From NCBI GenBank assembly GCA_039808885.1, contig JBDHTX010000023.1, positions 1-64,000 on the forward strand: a stretch of DNA of 64,000 nucleotides, in the 5' to 3' direction. The notes below the pieces were generated by a model. That model was not told where the DNA came from. It made no database searches and saw only the letters and a list, made by a program, of their open reading frames with translations. The stretch comes from Dongia_A sp039808885. Its GTDB lineage: Bacteria > Pseudomonadota > Alphaproteobacteria > Dongiales > Dongiaceae. This document shows, in pieces, positions 26,171 to 37,237 of the stretch (positions are counted from its first letter, which is position 1; each line of letters begins with the position of its first letter). Position numbers and translations under genes: made by a program.

Positions 26171-27091
26171 ATGACCGCCACCTTCACCCTCCTTGACGGC
26201 GGCATGAGCCGCGAGCTGATGCGGGTCGGCGCACCATTCCGGCAGCCGGAATGGTCGGCGCTCGCGCTGATGCTGGCGCCGGAGACGGTGACCGAGGCGC
26301 ATCGCCGCTTCGTCGCCGCCGGGGCGGAGGTCATCACCACCAATTCCTATGCGCTGGTGCCCTTCCATATCGGCGAAGAGAAGTTCAGGGCCGAGGGCCG
26401 CGCCCTCGCCGATGTCGCCGGGCGCGCGGCGCGGCAGGCCGCGGCTACCGTGGCGCGGCCAGTGCGCGTCGCCGGATCGCTGCCGCCGCTGTTCGGATCC
26501 TATCGTCCCGACCTGTTCGACGAGGTGCAGGCCCCGGAGATCATCCGCCCGCTGATCGAGGGCCTGGCGCCGCATGCCGATCTGTGGCTGGCGGAGACGC
26601 AGAGTTCGCTGGCCGAAATGCGCTTCGCCCGCCGGGCGGTCAAGGAGATGCTGCCCGGCGACACGCGGCCCTTCTGGGCCTCCTTCACCCTGGACGACGA
26701 GAACGAGGATCTGTCGCGGCCCAAGCTGCGCTCCGGCGAATACGTGGCCATGGCGGTGGGCGCAGCACTCGACCTTGGCATCGACGCGGTGCTGTTCAAT
26801 TGCAGCCAGCCGGAGATCATGGCCGGGGCGCTCGACGCGGCGCAGGCCGTGCGCCTGGCGCGCAAGGACGGCGCCGCCTCCCGCGCCCTGATCGGCGTCT
26901 ATGCCAATGCCTTCGTGCCGCAGAAGGACGAGGCGGCGAATGAGGGGCTGTCCGACATCCGCCCCGACCTGACGCCGGAGGCCTATGCCCATTTCGCGCT
27001 GGCGTGGCGCAAGCTCGGCGCCGACATCATCGGCGGATGCTGCGGCATCGGCTCGGAGCACATCGCGGCGCTGCGAGCGCTGCAAGGCTAG
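26171..27091 (+). CDS. Homocysteine S-methyltransferase family protein
   Basis: A 306-residue zinc-dependent barrel. LLDGGMSREL is the N-terminal signature, and VITTNSYAL is the second. The zinc ligands are the Cys of LFNCSQPE and the CC of GGCCGIGSEHI. Members transfer methyl groups from S-methylmethionine or betaine-type donors to homocysteine to make methionine. GAGGAC precedes the ATG. The donor is not determined by sequence; MmuM-like or betaine-type are both possible. Confidence 0.9.
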   Translation: MTATFTLLDGGMSRELMRVGAPFRQPEWSALALMLAPETVTEAHRRFVAAGAEVITTNSYALVPFHIGEEKFRAEGRALADVAGRAARQAAATVARPVRVAGSLPPLFGSYRPDLFDEVQAPEIIRPLIEGLAPHADLWLAETQSSLAEMRFARRAVKEMLPGDTRPFWASFTLDDENEDLSRPKLRSGEYVAMAVGAALDLGIDAVLFNCSQPEIMAGALDAAQAVRLARKDGAASRALIGVYANAFVPQKDEAANEGLSDIRPDLTPEAYAHFALAWRKLGADIIGGCCGIGSEHIAALRALQG

Positions 27092-27200
27092 CGCCCCGGA
27101 ATCCCGGCAAGACCCCGCCGCATAGACGTTGCGCGCGCGCGTCGCCTGATTCACCATGCGTTTCCAGGCGCGGCGGAGTCGCGCCGATCAGGGGGTCGAG

Positions 27201-28517
27201 ATGGCAGAATCGACGGTGACGCGGAACAAGGACTGGATGTCGGCCGTCGCCGGCTATCTCACCCCGCGCATGCTCATCATCCTGGCCATGGGCTTCGCCT
27301 CCGGCCTGCCCCTGCTGCTGACGCTCTCCACCCTGTCCTACTGGCTGTCCAAGGTCGGCGTCGACAAGACCACCATCGGCCTCTTCGCCCTGGTCGGCAC
27401 GCCCTACACCTTCAAGTTCCTGTGGTCGCCGATCATGGACCAGGTGCCGCTGCCGGTGCTGACCCGGCTGCTCGGCCGCCGGCGCTCCTGGCTGCTGCTG
27501 ACCCAGGGATTGCTGGCGATCGCGATCTTCGTCATGGGACTGACCGACCCGGCGGTTGACCCGTTCCGGACAGCGGTCGCCGCTTTGGTTGTCGCGTTCC
27601 TGTCGGCGAGCCAGGATATCGTCATCGACGCCTACCGCATCGACCTGCTTCCGACGGAAGAGCAAGGCCAGGGCGCGGGTGCGACGCAGATCGGATACCG
27701 CTTTGGGCTGCTGCTGGCCGGCGCTGGTGCCTTGGCGCTCTCAGACTATTTTTCCTGGCCGGTCGTCTTCAGTGTCCTGGCTGCCGCCATGGTGGCATCC
27801 ATGGTCGTGACCCTGTTGGCACCCGAGCCCCAGGCGCCGGCGCGGGCCGCCAACCGCAGTTATCTGCGGATCGTGAAAGAGGCCGTGATCGATCCCTTCC
27901 TCGACTTCATGAAGCATAGCGGCTGGCTGCTGATCCTCGCCTTCACCCTGTTCTACAAGTTTGGCGACGCGCTGGGCGGGACGATGGCGAACCCCTTCTA
28001 TAACGAGATGGGCTTCACCGGAACCGAGATTGCCGCGGTCAGCAAGCTGTGGGGCGTCTGGATGACTGTTGTGGGCGCCGTGATCGGCGGCGTCGCCGTG
28101 GCGCGCTGGGGCATGTTTCCGGCGTTGATGATCGGCGGCATCCTGCAGGCCCTGACCAATCTTGCCTTCACCTACGTCGCGCTCGTCGGGCACGACCTGC
28201 CGGCGCTTGCGATCGCCATCACGGCGGACAACATCGCCGGGGGAGCAGCAGGAGCGGCCCTGGTGGCGTATCTCTCCAGCCTCTGCAACATCGCGTATTC
28301 CCTGACGCAATATGCGCTGCTCACCTCGTTCATGGCGTACGGCCGGACGGTGCTGTCCTCCTGGAGTGGTTGGCTGGCTGACCATACGGACTGGGTGACC
28401 TTCTGGTCGGCAACTGCGTTGCTCGCAGTTCCCGGCCTGCTCCTGCTCTCGGTCATGTGGCGGTACTTCCCTTACAGACCCGTATCCAAGCCCTCCGATC
28501 CGACGCTTAGAACCTGA
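27201..28517 (+). CDS. ampG: AmpG-family muropeptide permease (MFS)
   Basis: The 438-residue protein has about 12-14 membrane helices and the AmpG signature in its first half: GFASGLPLLLTLSTLSYWL, then GTPYTFKFLWSPIMDQVPL, and SASQDIVIDAYRIDLLP. AmpG imports anhydromuropeptides released during cell-wall turnover for recycling, and in many bacteria this governs AmpC induction. The ATG at 27201 follows GGGGGTCGAG. Its TGA overlaps the ATG of the next gene. Codon choice from about 27550 onward uses more G/T-ending and A/T-containing codons than the first third, suggesting a mosaic gene. Confidence 0.88.
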   Translation: MAESTVTRNKDWMSAVAGYLTPRMLIILAMGFASGLPLLLTLSTLSYWLSKVGVDKTTIGLFALVGTPYTFKFLWSPIMDQVPLPVLTRLLGRRRSWLLLTQGLLAIAIFVMGLTDPAVDPFRTAVAALVVAFLSASQDIVIDAYRIDLLPTEEQGQGAGATQIGYRFGLLLAGAGALALSDYFSWPVVFSVLAAAMVASMVVTLLAPEPQAPARAANRSYLRIVKEAVIDPFLDFMKHSGWLLILAFTLFYKFGDALGGTMANPFYNEMGFTGTEIAAVSKLWGVWMTVVGAVIGGVAVARWGMFPALMIGGILQALTNLAFTYVALVGHDLPALAIAITADNIAGGAAGAALVAYLSSLCNIAYSLTQYALLTSFMAYGRTVLSSWSGWLADHTDWVTFWSATALLAVPGLLLLSVMWRYFPYRPVSKPSDPTLRT

Positions 28518-28810
28518 TGCCGCCGCGCGCGCCCCGCGTCGAGATCGAGTTCTGCACCCAGTGCCGCTGGCTGCTGCGGGCCGGGTGGACGGCGCAGGAG
28601 CTGCTCACCACCTTCGACGGCGAACTGGGCGAGGTGGCGCTGATCCCCGGCACCGGCGGCGTATTCGAGGTGCGGGTGGATGGCACGACCATCTGGTCGC
28701 GCAAGGGCGAAGGCCGCTTCCCGGAGCTGAAGGAGCTGAAGCAGCGCCTGCGCGACATCGTCTCGCCGGAGCGGGATCTGGGGCACTCGGACCGGAAGGC
28801 GGAGGAGTAG
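28517..28810 (+). CDS. SelT/SelW/SelH (Rdx)-type thioredoxin-like protein
   Basis: A 97-residue protein with the redox motif CTQC (residues 13-16) after a first beta strand (VEIEFCTQCRWLLRA). The Cys version is present rather than selenocysteine. LIPGTGGVFEVRVDG and IWSRKGEGRFPELKELKQRL complete the Rdx family pattern. These proteins are presumed thiol oxidoreductases; substrates are unknown. The ATG overlaps the ampG stop, so translation is coupled. Confidence 0.92.
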   Translation: MPPRAPRVEIEFCTQCRWLLRAGWTAQELLTTFDGELGEVALIPGTGGVFEVRVDGTTIWSRKGEGRFPELKELKQRLRDIVSPERDLGHSDRKAEE

Positions 28811-28815
28811 CCACC

Positions 28816-29010
28816 TCAAAATCCTCCTCCCCCTCGAGGGGGGAGGACGCGAAGGCTTAGCGAACGCAGTGAGCTTAGCCGGAGCTAGGTGGGGGTGATA
28901 CGCGCTGAAGGCGCACATCGCCGCAGGCGATGGTTTCACAGACCCGGCGCTGCATCTCACCCCCATCCCACCCTTCCCCCCTCAAGGGGGAAGGAGCAGA
29001 GCGAGTAACC
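28816..29010. repeat. Composite intergenic repeat
   Basis: The left part (CCTCCTCCCCCTCGAGGGGGGAGG) and right part (CCTTCCCCCCTCAAGGGGGAAGG) are hairpin-forming; both quoted as short palindromes around CTCGAGGG and CTCAAGGG. Between them, 28849-28889 (GCGAAGGCTTAGCGAACGCA...) is found inverted at 47761-47801. It separates the Rdx gene from the end of phoB. Confidence 0.8.
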
Positions 29011-29020
29011 GACAAGCGCC

Positions 29021-29758
29021 CTAGATATTCACATCCAGCGCGTAGCCAGCCGACCGCACGGTGCGGACGAGATCGGCCGCGCCTTCGATGTTGATGGCCT
29101 TGCGCAGGCGCCGGATGTGCACGTCGACGGTGCGCGGCTCGACATAGATGTCGCGGCCCCAGACATGGTCCAAGAGCTGCTCGCGGCTGAACACCCGTCC
29201 CTGGTTCTCCAAGAGGAAGCGCAGCAGGCGGAACTCGGTCGGGCCCAGATGCACGTCGACCTGGCCGCGGCGCACCCGGTGCGTCGCCAGGTCCATCGAA
29301 AGGTCCTGGTACTGCAGCACCTCGGTCTCGGTCTGCGGCTGCGCCCGGCGCAGCACGGCGCGGATGCGCGCCACCAGCTCGCGGGGCGAGAACGGCTTGG
29401 TCACGTAGTCGTCGGCGCCGACCTCGAGGCCGCGCAGCTTGTCGGTCTCTTCCCCGCGCGCGGTCAGCATGATGATCGGCGTGCGGCGGTGCTCAGGCGA
29501 GCGGCGGATCTGCCGGCAGACCTCGATGCCGGAGAGGGCCGGCAGCATCCAGTCCAGCAGGATCAAATCCGGGCGCTGCTCCTTCACGATCAGCAGCGCT
29601 TCCTCGCCGTTGGCGGCGTCGATCACCCGGAAGCCCTCGCGCTCCAGGTTGTAGCGCAGCAGCGTCACCAGCGCCGCTTCGTCTTCCACCACCAGGACCA
29701 GGGGCTGGCCCTGCGCGTCGCGCGCGGGCAGCGGGTTGGTCCGCGCTCGATCAGCCAT
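29021..29758 (-). CDS. phoB: Phosphate regulon response regulator PhoB
   Basis: A 245-residue OmpR-type regulator. The receiver domain has acidic residues in VVEDE, phosphoacceptor Asp 69 (LILLDW), Thr 99 and Lys 121 (VTKPFSP). The winged-helix output domain (about 150-240) contains LGPTEFRLLRFLLEN and RTVDVHIRRLRKA. When phosphorylated by PhoR in low phosphate it binds Pho boxes and activates the pst operon. Its ATG (29758) overlaps the phoU stop by eight bases, so it is the last gene of the operon. Confidence 0.96.
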   Translation of the reverse strand: MADRARTNPLPARDAQGQPLVLVVEDEAALVTLLRYNLEREGFRVIDAANGEEALLIVKEQRPDLILLDWMLPALSGIEVCRQIRRSPEHRRTPIIMLTARGEETDKLRGLEVGADDYVTKPFSPRELVARIRAVLRRAQPQTETEVLQYQDLSMDLATHRVRRGQVDVHLGPTEFRLLRFLLENQGRVFSREQLLDHVWGRDIYVEPRTVDVHIRRLRKAINIEGAADLVRTVRSAGYALDVNI

Positions 29759-30464
29759 CGATGGGAACATTGGTCGTGTCGCCTTTCGGTCTTTCTTCGT
29801 CCAGGCTCCGGCCGTGGACCAGGTAATAGACGATTTCCGCCACGTTGGTGGCATGATCGCCGATGCGCTCGATGTTCTTGGCAATGAACAGCAGGTGCGT
29901 GCAGGGCCCGATGTTGCGCGGGTCCTCCATCATGTAGGTCAGCATCTCGCGGAAGACGCTGTTGTACATCTCGTCGACTTCCTCGTCGCGGCGCCAGGCG
30001 GCGCGCGCCGCCTCGGCGTCCTTGGCGATGTAGGCGTCGAGCACGTCCTTGATGATGGTGAGCGCCAGGCGGCTCATGCGCGGGATCGACGCCGCCGGCT
30101 TCATCGGCGCGACGGAGGACAGCACGATCGCCCGCTTGGCGATGTTCTTGGCGTAGTCGCCGATGCGCTCGATGTCGCTGGCGATCTTGATCGCCGCCAC
30201 CACCTCGCGCAGGTCCTGGGCCATCGGCTGGCGCAGCGCCAGCAGGCGCACGGTGAAGGCGCCGACCTCGGTCTCCAGGTTGTCGATGCGCTTGTCGTCC
30301 TGCACCACCTGGGCGGCCAGCTCGCTGTTGCGCCGGACCAGCGATTCCACCGCGCGGTCGAGCTGCGCCTCGGCCAGCCCGCCCATCTCGGCGATGACGT
30401 TGTTCAGGTATTTGAGCTCCTCGTCGAAGCTCTTGACGATGTGGTCGGCCTGTTTGTTCAGCAT
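29751..30464 (-). CDS. phoU: Phosphate signalling protein PhoU
   Basis: The 237-residue protein is made of two PhoU three-helix repeats, each with the metal-binding pattern: SDIERIGDYAKNIAKRA in the first half and KNIERIGDHATNVAEIVYYL in the second. PhoU links the Pst transporter to PhoR and shuts down signalling when phosphate is plentiful. It begins 16 bases after pstB and overlaps phoB. Confidence 0.97.
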   Translation of the reverse strand: MLNKQADHIVKSFDEELKYLNNVIAEMGGLAEAQLDRAVESLVRRNSELAAQVVQDDKRIDNLETEVGAFTVRLLALRQPMAQDLREVVAAIKIASDIERIGDYAKNIAKRAIVLSSVAPMKPAASIPRMSRLALTIIKDVLDAYIAKDAEAARAAWRRDEEVDEMYNSVFREMLTYMMEDPRNIGPCTHLLFIAKNIERIGDHATNVAEIVYYLVHGRSLDEERPKGDTTNVPIDG

Positions 30465-30480
30465 CGCGCCCTCGCCCCCC

Positions 30481-31335
30481 TCAGCCGAAGCGGCCGGTGA
30501 TGTAGCCCTGGGTGCGCTCGTCGCGCGGGCTGGTGAAGATCTGCTCCGTATCGCCCCATTCGACCAGGTAGCCCAGGTGGAAGAACGCCGTCTTCTGGCT
30601 GACGCGGGCGGCCTGCTGCATCGAATGGGTGACGATGATGATGGTGTAGTTCTCGCGCAGCTCGTCCATCAGCTCCTCGATCTTCGCCGTGGCGATCGGG
30701 TCGAGGGCCGAGCACGGCTCGTCCATCAGGATGACTTCCGGCGAGACGGCGATGGCGCGGGCGATGCAGAGGCGCTGCTGCTGGCCGCCGGAGAGCCCGG
30801 TGCCCGGCTGCGCCAGGCGGTCCTTCACCTCGTTCCACAGGCCGGCGCGCTCCAGGCTCTGCTGCACGATCTCGTCCATCTCGGCCTTGCCGGCCGCCAT
30901 GCCGTGGATGCGCGGGCCATAGGCGATGTTGTCGTAGATCGACTTGGGGAACGGGTTCGGCTTCTGGAACACCATGCCGATGCGGGCGCGCAGCATGACC
31001 ACATCCAGCTTCGGGTCGTAGATGTTCTCGCCGTCGAGCCGGATGTCGCCAGTGACGCGGCAGCCGTCGATCACGTCGTTCATCCGGTTCAGGCAGCGCA
31101 GATAGGTCGACTTGCCGCAGCCCGACGGGCCGATCAGCGCGGTGACCTGGCGTGCCGGCACGTCAAGGTCGACGTCGTGGAGCGCCTGCTTCTGGCCGTA
31201 ATGGACGCAGACCTTGCGGCTGGTCATCTTCGCCCCTTCGAGCGCGCGCGCGGCGATCGCGGGGTTCACGCCGGCGCCGGCCGGGATGGTCGCGGTATCC
31301 ATGCTCTTGTCCGTTCTTTCCAATGCCACTGCCAT
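30481..31335 (-). CDS. pstB: Phosphate ABC transporter ATPase PstB
   Basis: A 284-residue ABC ATPase with Walker A GPSGCGKST, signature LSGGQQQRL, Walker B VILMDEPCSALDP and switch His in VTHSM. FQKPNPFPKSIYDNIAYGPR is PstB-specific. It powers phosphate uptake with PstC and PstA. The ATG at 31335 has GGAGG twelve bases upstream and adds a roughly 45-residue polar leader before the ABC core, longer than E. coli PstB but usual in alphaproteobacteria. Confidence 0.96.
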   Translation of the reverse strand: MAVALERTDKSMDTATIPAGAGVNPAIAARALEGAKMTSRKVCVHYGQKQALHDVDLDVPARQVTALIGPSGCGKSTYLRCLNRMNDVIDGCRVTGDIRLDGENIYDPKLDVVMLRARIGMVFQKPNPFPKSIYDNIAYGPRIHGMAAGKAEMDEIVQQSLERAGLWNEVKDRLAQPGTGLSGGQQQRLCIARAIAVSPEVILMDEPCSALDPIATAKIEELMDELRENYTIIIVTHSMQQAARVSQKTAFFHLGYLVEWGDTEQIFTSPRDERTQGYITGRFG

Positions 31336-31346
31336 GACCCCGCCTC

Positions 31347-32664
31347 CTACCAGCGCCGCTCGAACCGGCGCCGGATCACCACCGCCACCGCGTTCATCAG
31401 CACCAGGAAGACCAGCATCACCATGATGCCGGCGGAGGTCCGCTCGACGAAGCCGCGCTCCGGCGCATCCGCCCACAGGTAGATCTGCACGGGGAGCACC
31501 GTCGCCGAATCGGTGATCGCGTGCGGCACGTCGACGATGAAGGCGACCATGCCGATCATCAGCACCGCCGCCGATTCGCCCATCGCGCGCGCCGTGCCGA
31601 TGATGGCGCCGGTCATGATCCCGGGCATCGCCAGCGGCAGGACGTGATGCGACACCACCTGCTGCTTCGAGGCGCCGACGCCGTAGGCCGCCTCGCGGAT
31701 CGAGGGCGGCACCGCCTTCAGCGCCGCGCGGGTGGCGATGATGATGGTGGGCAGCGTCATCAGCGCCAGCACCATGCCGCCGACCAGCGGGGCGCCGCGC
31801 GGCAGGCCGAAGAAGCCGAGCAGCACGGCCAGGCCCAGCAGGCCGAAGACGATGGAGGGCACCGCGGCCAGGTTGTTGATGTTGACCTCGATGATGTCGG
31901 TGATGCGGTTCTTCGGCGCGAATTCCTCGAGGTAGATCGCCGCCGCCACGCTGATCGGCAGCGACAGCAGCAAGGCGGTCACGATGGTGAGGAAGGTGCC
32001 CATCATGGCGCCGCCGAGGGCGGCCTGCTCCGGCTCGCGCGAATCGCCCGCGGTGAAGAAGTTGGCGTTGAAGGTGCTGGTGATGCGGCCCTCGGCCGTC
32101 AGCTTGTCGAACCAGGCGATCTGCTGGTCCTTGATCGGCCGGTCGGCCTCGGCGACGTTGCGGTTGAGATGGCCCTTGGCCAGCATGTCGAGATCGCTGG
32201 AGGCCAGCACCTCGAAGCGCCGGGTGGCGCCGATGATCGAAGGATCGGCCTGCACGGCCTGCAGCACCACGTTGCCGGCGGCGTTGCTGAGGAAATCGGA
32301 CAGCGCCCGGCGGTCGGCGCGCGACGTCGCCTCGGGGAACAGGTCGCGCAGCGCGTTGCGCACCACGGCCTGGTAGTCGCCGCTGGCGAGCGAGTCCGCC
32401 GAGCGGTTGCCGGCGGGATCGACCAGGGCGGGGTCGATGGCGACGTCGAGGGCGATGCGGGTCTGGAAGAACGCGGTGTAGCCCTGGGCCACCACGGTCA
32501 CCGCCAGGAAGCCCAGCATGAACACGGCGAAGCCGATCGCCAGGATGCCGTAGAAGCGGAAGCGGCGCTCGGCGGCGTAGCGGCGGCGGATGCGCCGCTC
32601 GGACAGGTCGGGCCGGCGCAGCTTGGCCACGCCATTCGCGGGGGTCGCTCCGGAGAACACGGCG

Positions 32665-32672
<8 letters not shown>
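31347..32672 (-). CDS. pstA: Phosphate ABC transporter permease PstA (long form)
   Basis: The 441-residue protein has an N-terminal DUF3333-type extension: one helix (about 43-62) followed by a roughly 150-residue periplasmic domain. The standard permease core follows. The EAA-type coupling loop is REAAYGVGASKQQVVSHHVLPLAMPGIM. The long form is characteristic of alphaproteobacteria. The ATG overlaps the stop of the preceding fusion gene by eight bases, so the two permease subunits are made in a coupled manner. Confidence 0.94.
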
Positions 32673-35157
<2,485 letters not shown>

Positions 35158-35242
35158 GCCCAACGCCACTCCTGCCGAGGCCGCCGCTCCTTGTCGGAAG
35201 GGACTTTATTTCTTTTATGTTACACTAGTGTGACAACCAGAT

Positions 35243-35271
35243 GTGGGGGTGGGTACATCCGCCACCCCCAC
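35243..35271 (-). terminator. Stem-loop between pstS and the pstS-pstC fusion (attenuator-like)
   Basis: GTGGGGGTGG and CCACCCCCAC form a perfect 10-bp stem (35243-35252 with 35262-35271) just after the pstS stop codon. No U-run follows directly. Such hairpins after binding-protein genes usually stabilise the upstream message and lower downstream transcription. A near-perfect palindrome centred on ACACTAGTGT (35222-35231) lies just beyond. Confidence 0.65.
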
Positions 35272-35282
35272 GCCGTGGTGTG

Positions 35283-36302
35283 TCAGTTCATCGGCGACAG
35301 GGACATCGCCTTGCTGGCGACTTCCTGCTGCTTGCCTGGATCGAGGGTGATCAGGCCCTTGTCGGCGAGGTAGCCTTCCTCGCCCATGGCCCGGGTGGAG
35401 ACGTATTCGGCGATGAATTCCCGGATCCCGGGGATCACGCCGACATGGGCGTTCTTCACATAGACATAGAGCTCGCGGGCGATCGGATAGGACTTGTCGG
35501 ACACGGTGTCGAAGGTCGGCACCACGCCCTCGATCTTGGCGCCCTGCAGCTTGTCGGCGTTCTGCTCGAGATAGGAATAGCCGAAGATGCCGAACGCGGC
35601 CGGGTTGGATTCGAGCTTCTGCACGATGAGGTTGTCGTTCTCGCCGGCTTCGACGTAGCCGCCGTCCTCGCGGATCGACTGGCAGGCCGCCTTCTTGGCG
35701 TCGCCTTCCAGCGCCTTCAGCTCGGGGAATTCCTCGCAGCCCTTGTCCATCACCAGCTCGACGAAGGCGTCGCGGGTGCCGGAGGTCGGCGGCGGGCCGA
35801 GCACTTCGATCTTCTCGTTGGGCAGGCTCGGATCGATCTCGTTCCAGGTCTTGTACGGATTGTCGACCAGCTTGCCGTCGACCGGCACCTGCTTGGCCAG
35901 CGCCTGGAAGATCTGCTTGCGGGTGAGGTCGACCGCCGGGCCCGACTTCGAGCTGGCGAGTGCGATGCCGTCATAGCCGATCAGGATCTCGGTGATCGAG
36001 GTGACGCCGTTCTGGCTGCAGGTCTGGATCTCGCTGTCCTTGATCTTGCGCGAGGCGCCGGTGATGTCCGGGGTGTCCTCGCCGACGCCGGCGCAGAACA
36101 GCTTCATGCCGCCGCCGGTGCCGGTCGATTCCACGACCGGGGTCTTGAACTTCCCGGCCTTGCCGAAGCTCTCGGCCACCGCGGTGGTGAAGGGGAACAC
36201 GGTCGAGGACCCGACGATGTGAATCTGGTCGCGCGCCTCGGCGGCGCCGGCGGTGATCGCCAGACCCGCGAAAGCGGCGAGTGCAACGGAAATACGCTTC
36301 AT
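35283..36302 (-). CDS. pstS: Periplasmic phosphate-binding protein PstS
   Basis: A 339-residue binding protein with a signal peptide (MKRISVALAAFAGLAI..., cleavage near AEA). Phosphate-binding segments are HIVGSSTVFPF, GASRK and TSGTRDAF. AGGAGGAG directly precedes the ATG at 36302, implying strong translation. It captures phosphate for the transporter encoded downstream. It is closely related throughout to the N-terminal domain of the following fusion protein, so a tandem duplication is likely. Candidate Pho boxes lie about 90-240 bases upstream. Confidence 0.95.
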   Translation of the reverse strand: MKRISVALAAFAGLAITAGAAEARDQIHIVGSSTVFPFTTAVAESFGKAGKFKTPVVESTGTGGGMKLFCAGVGEDTPDITGASRKIKDSEIQTCSQNGVTSITEILIGYDGIALASSKSGPAVDLTRKQIFQALAKQVPVDGKLVDNPYKTWNEIDPSLPNEKIEVLGPPPTSGTRDAFVELVMDKGCEEFPELKALEGDAKKAACQSIREDGGYVEAGENDNLIVQKLESNPAAFGIFGYSYLEQNADKLQGAKIEGVVPTFDTVSDKSYPIARELYVYVKNAHVGVIPGIREFIAEYVSTRAMGEEGYLADKGLITLDPGKQQEVASKAMSLSPMN

Positions 36303-36394
36303 AGCCTCTCCTCCTGGTTGAACGGACGGAAAGCGGCGCCCCCAAGGCGTCACCGGCCCGCCCAAATGCGTGGGCTTCTACCCGGCCGGAACCT

Positions 36395-36539
36395 AGGTCG
36401 TTTCGATGACAGCGCCTCTACGGCTGCGTTACGATTTGATGACGAGCGCCGCCCGCGGGCTGAATTCGTCGGGCAGCAAAGGCCACTAAGCTCTTGGCGA
36501 GCCGCCGAAATCGACAAAAAGGTTGCATTTTGATGACAC
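36395..36539 (-). promoter_or_regulatory. Candidate Pho boxes upstream of pstS
   Basis: Read on the minus strand, three related 18-mers are present: CTGTCATCGAAACGACCT (36395-36412), TCGTCATCAAATCGTAAC (36428-36445) and GTGTCATCAAAATGCAAC (36522-36539). Each has a good first half-site (TGTCAT or a close variant), an A-rich four-base spacer and a degenerate second half. The first two start 33 bases apart, about three helical turns. They precede pstS in the orientation expected for PhoB binding. The second halves are poor, so affinity is uncertain. Confidence 0.55.
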
Positions 36540-36781
36540 CGGAGCGGGCCATTGTCCGCGCGAATTGCGCGGCGCGGTCCGCACTGCTTGGTGATGGCGG
36601 TCACGCGCGACGGCCGCGCCAGGGATTGCCGACGCCGCCGATCAGGCGAATGATCCCCTAGCCCGCTGTTCTCCCGATGCCTGCGCCGCCCTGTATTCGT
36701 TTGCGGCGACACCGCGCCCGCTGGGCGCCGATTTCGGAGCAGCCTGCATTCTCGATCTCTTGTCTTCGGAAGGAGTTCGCC

Positions 36782-37123
36782 ATGACCCGCAAGCATCACG
36801 CCTGTCGTCTGCTCGGCCTCGCCGCCTTGGCGCTGCTGGCTGCCTGCGCCACGGCCAAGCCGCGGCACGAGGCCTGCGGCCACGATTGCCACTACGACCG
36901 CGAGGAAGAGCCGGTCATGCTCTCCGACATCCGCGCCAAGGAGGATATCCAGCGCATCGGCACCGCGGATAACGGCCTGCCGATCTATCTGTTCCGCTAC
37001 AAGGGTGACCGCACCTGGCGCATCGGCGTCATGGCGCAGGAGGTCCTGCGCGAATACCCCGGTGCCGTGGTGACGCTCCCCGACGGCATGTATGCGGTGA
37101 ATTACGGCCGTATCGCCTGGTAG
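36782..37123 (+). CDS. Lipoprotein with S74-like (tail-fibre chaperone) domain
   Basis: A 113-residue protein. AAGGAG precedes the ATG. The signal peptide ends in the lipobox LLAAC. A short Cys/His-rich linker (HEACGHDCHYDREEE) follows. The remaining 65 residues match the start of the intramolecular chaperone of phage tail fibres (peptidase S74): SDIRAKEDIQRI holds the Ser and Lys of the self-cleaving pair, then LYRF-type YLFRYKGD, RIGVMAQEV and MYAVNYGRIAW. In phages this domain folds a fibre and then cuts itself off; here there is no fibre. The role is unknown. It lies divergently from pstS and convergent with phoR. Confidence 0.75.
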   Translation: MTRKHHACRLLGLAALALLAACATAKPRHEACGHDCHYDREEEPVMLSDIRAKEDIQRIGTADNGLPIYLFRYKGDRTWRIGVMAQEVLREYPGAVVTLPDGMYAVNYGRIAW

Positions 37124-37205
37124 CGCGGCGGCCGGGCCAGCGCATTTTCCGTCGCAGCGGAAACCGGCTCGACCTCGGAAACGCGACCAATCAACAGGAT
37201 TGGAG

Positions 37206-37235
37206 CATGATGCGATTCAAGGCGATCGCATCATG
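37206..37235. repeat. 11-bp perfect inverted repeat after phoR
   Basis: CATGATGCGAT (37206-37216) pairs with ATCGCATCATG (37225-37235) around an eight-base loop, directly after the phoR stop. The surrounding GCGCATTTTCCG...CGGAAACCGG and GAGCATGATGCGATTC strings resemble a dispersed alphaproteobacterial intergenic repeat. It may terminate both convergent genes. Confidence 0.65.
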
Positions 37236-37237
37236 AT

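Noticed and set aside
37124..37237. A tRNA or small RNA gene between the S74 lipoprotein and phoR genes
   Set aside because: The 11-bp stem is explained by a dispersed repeat or terminator; no cloverleaf or T-loop sequence is present.
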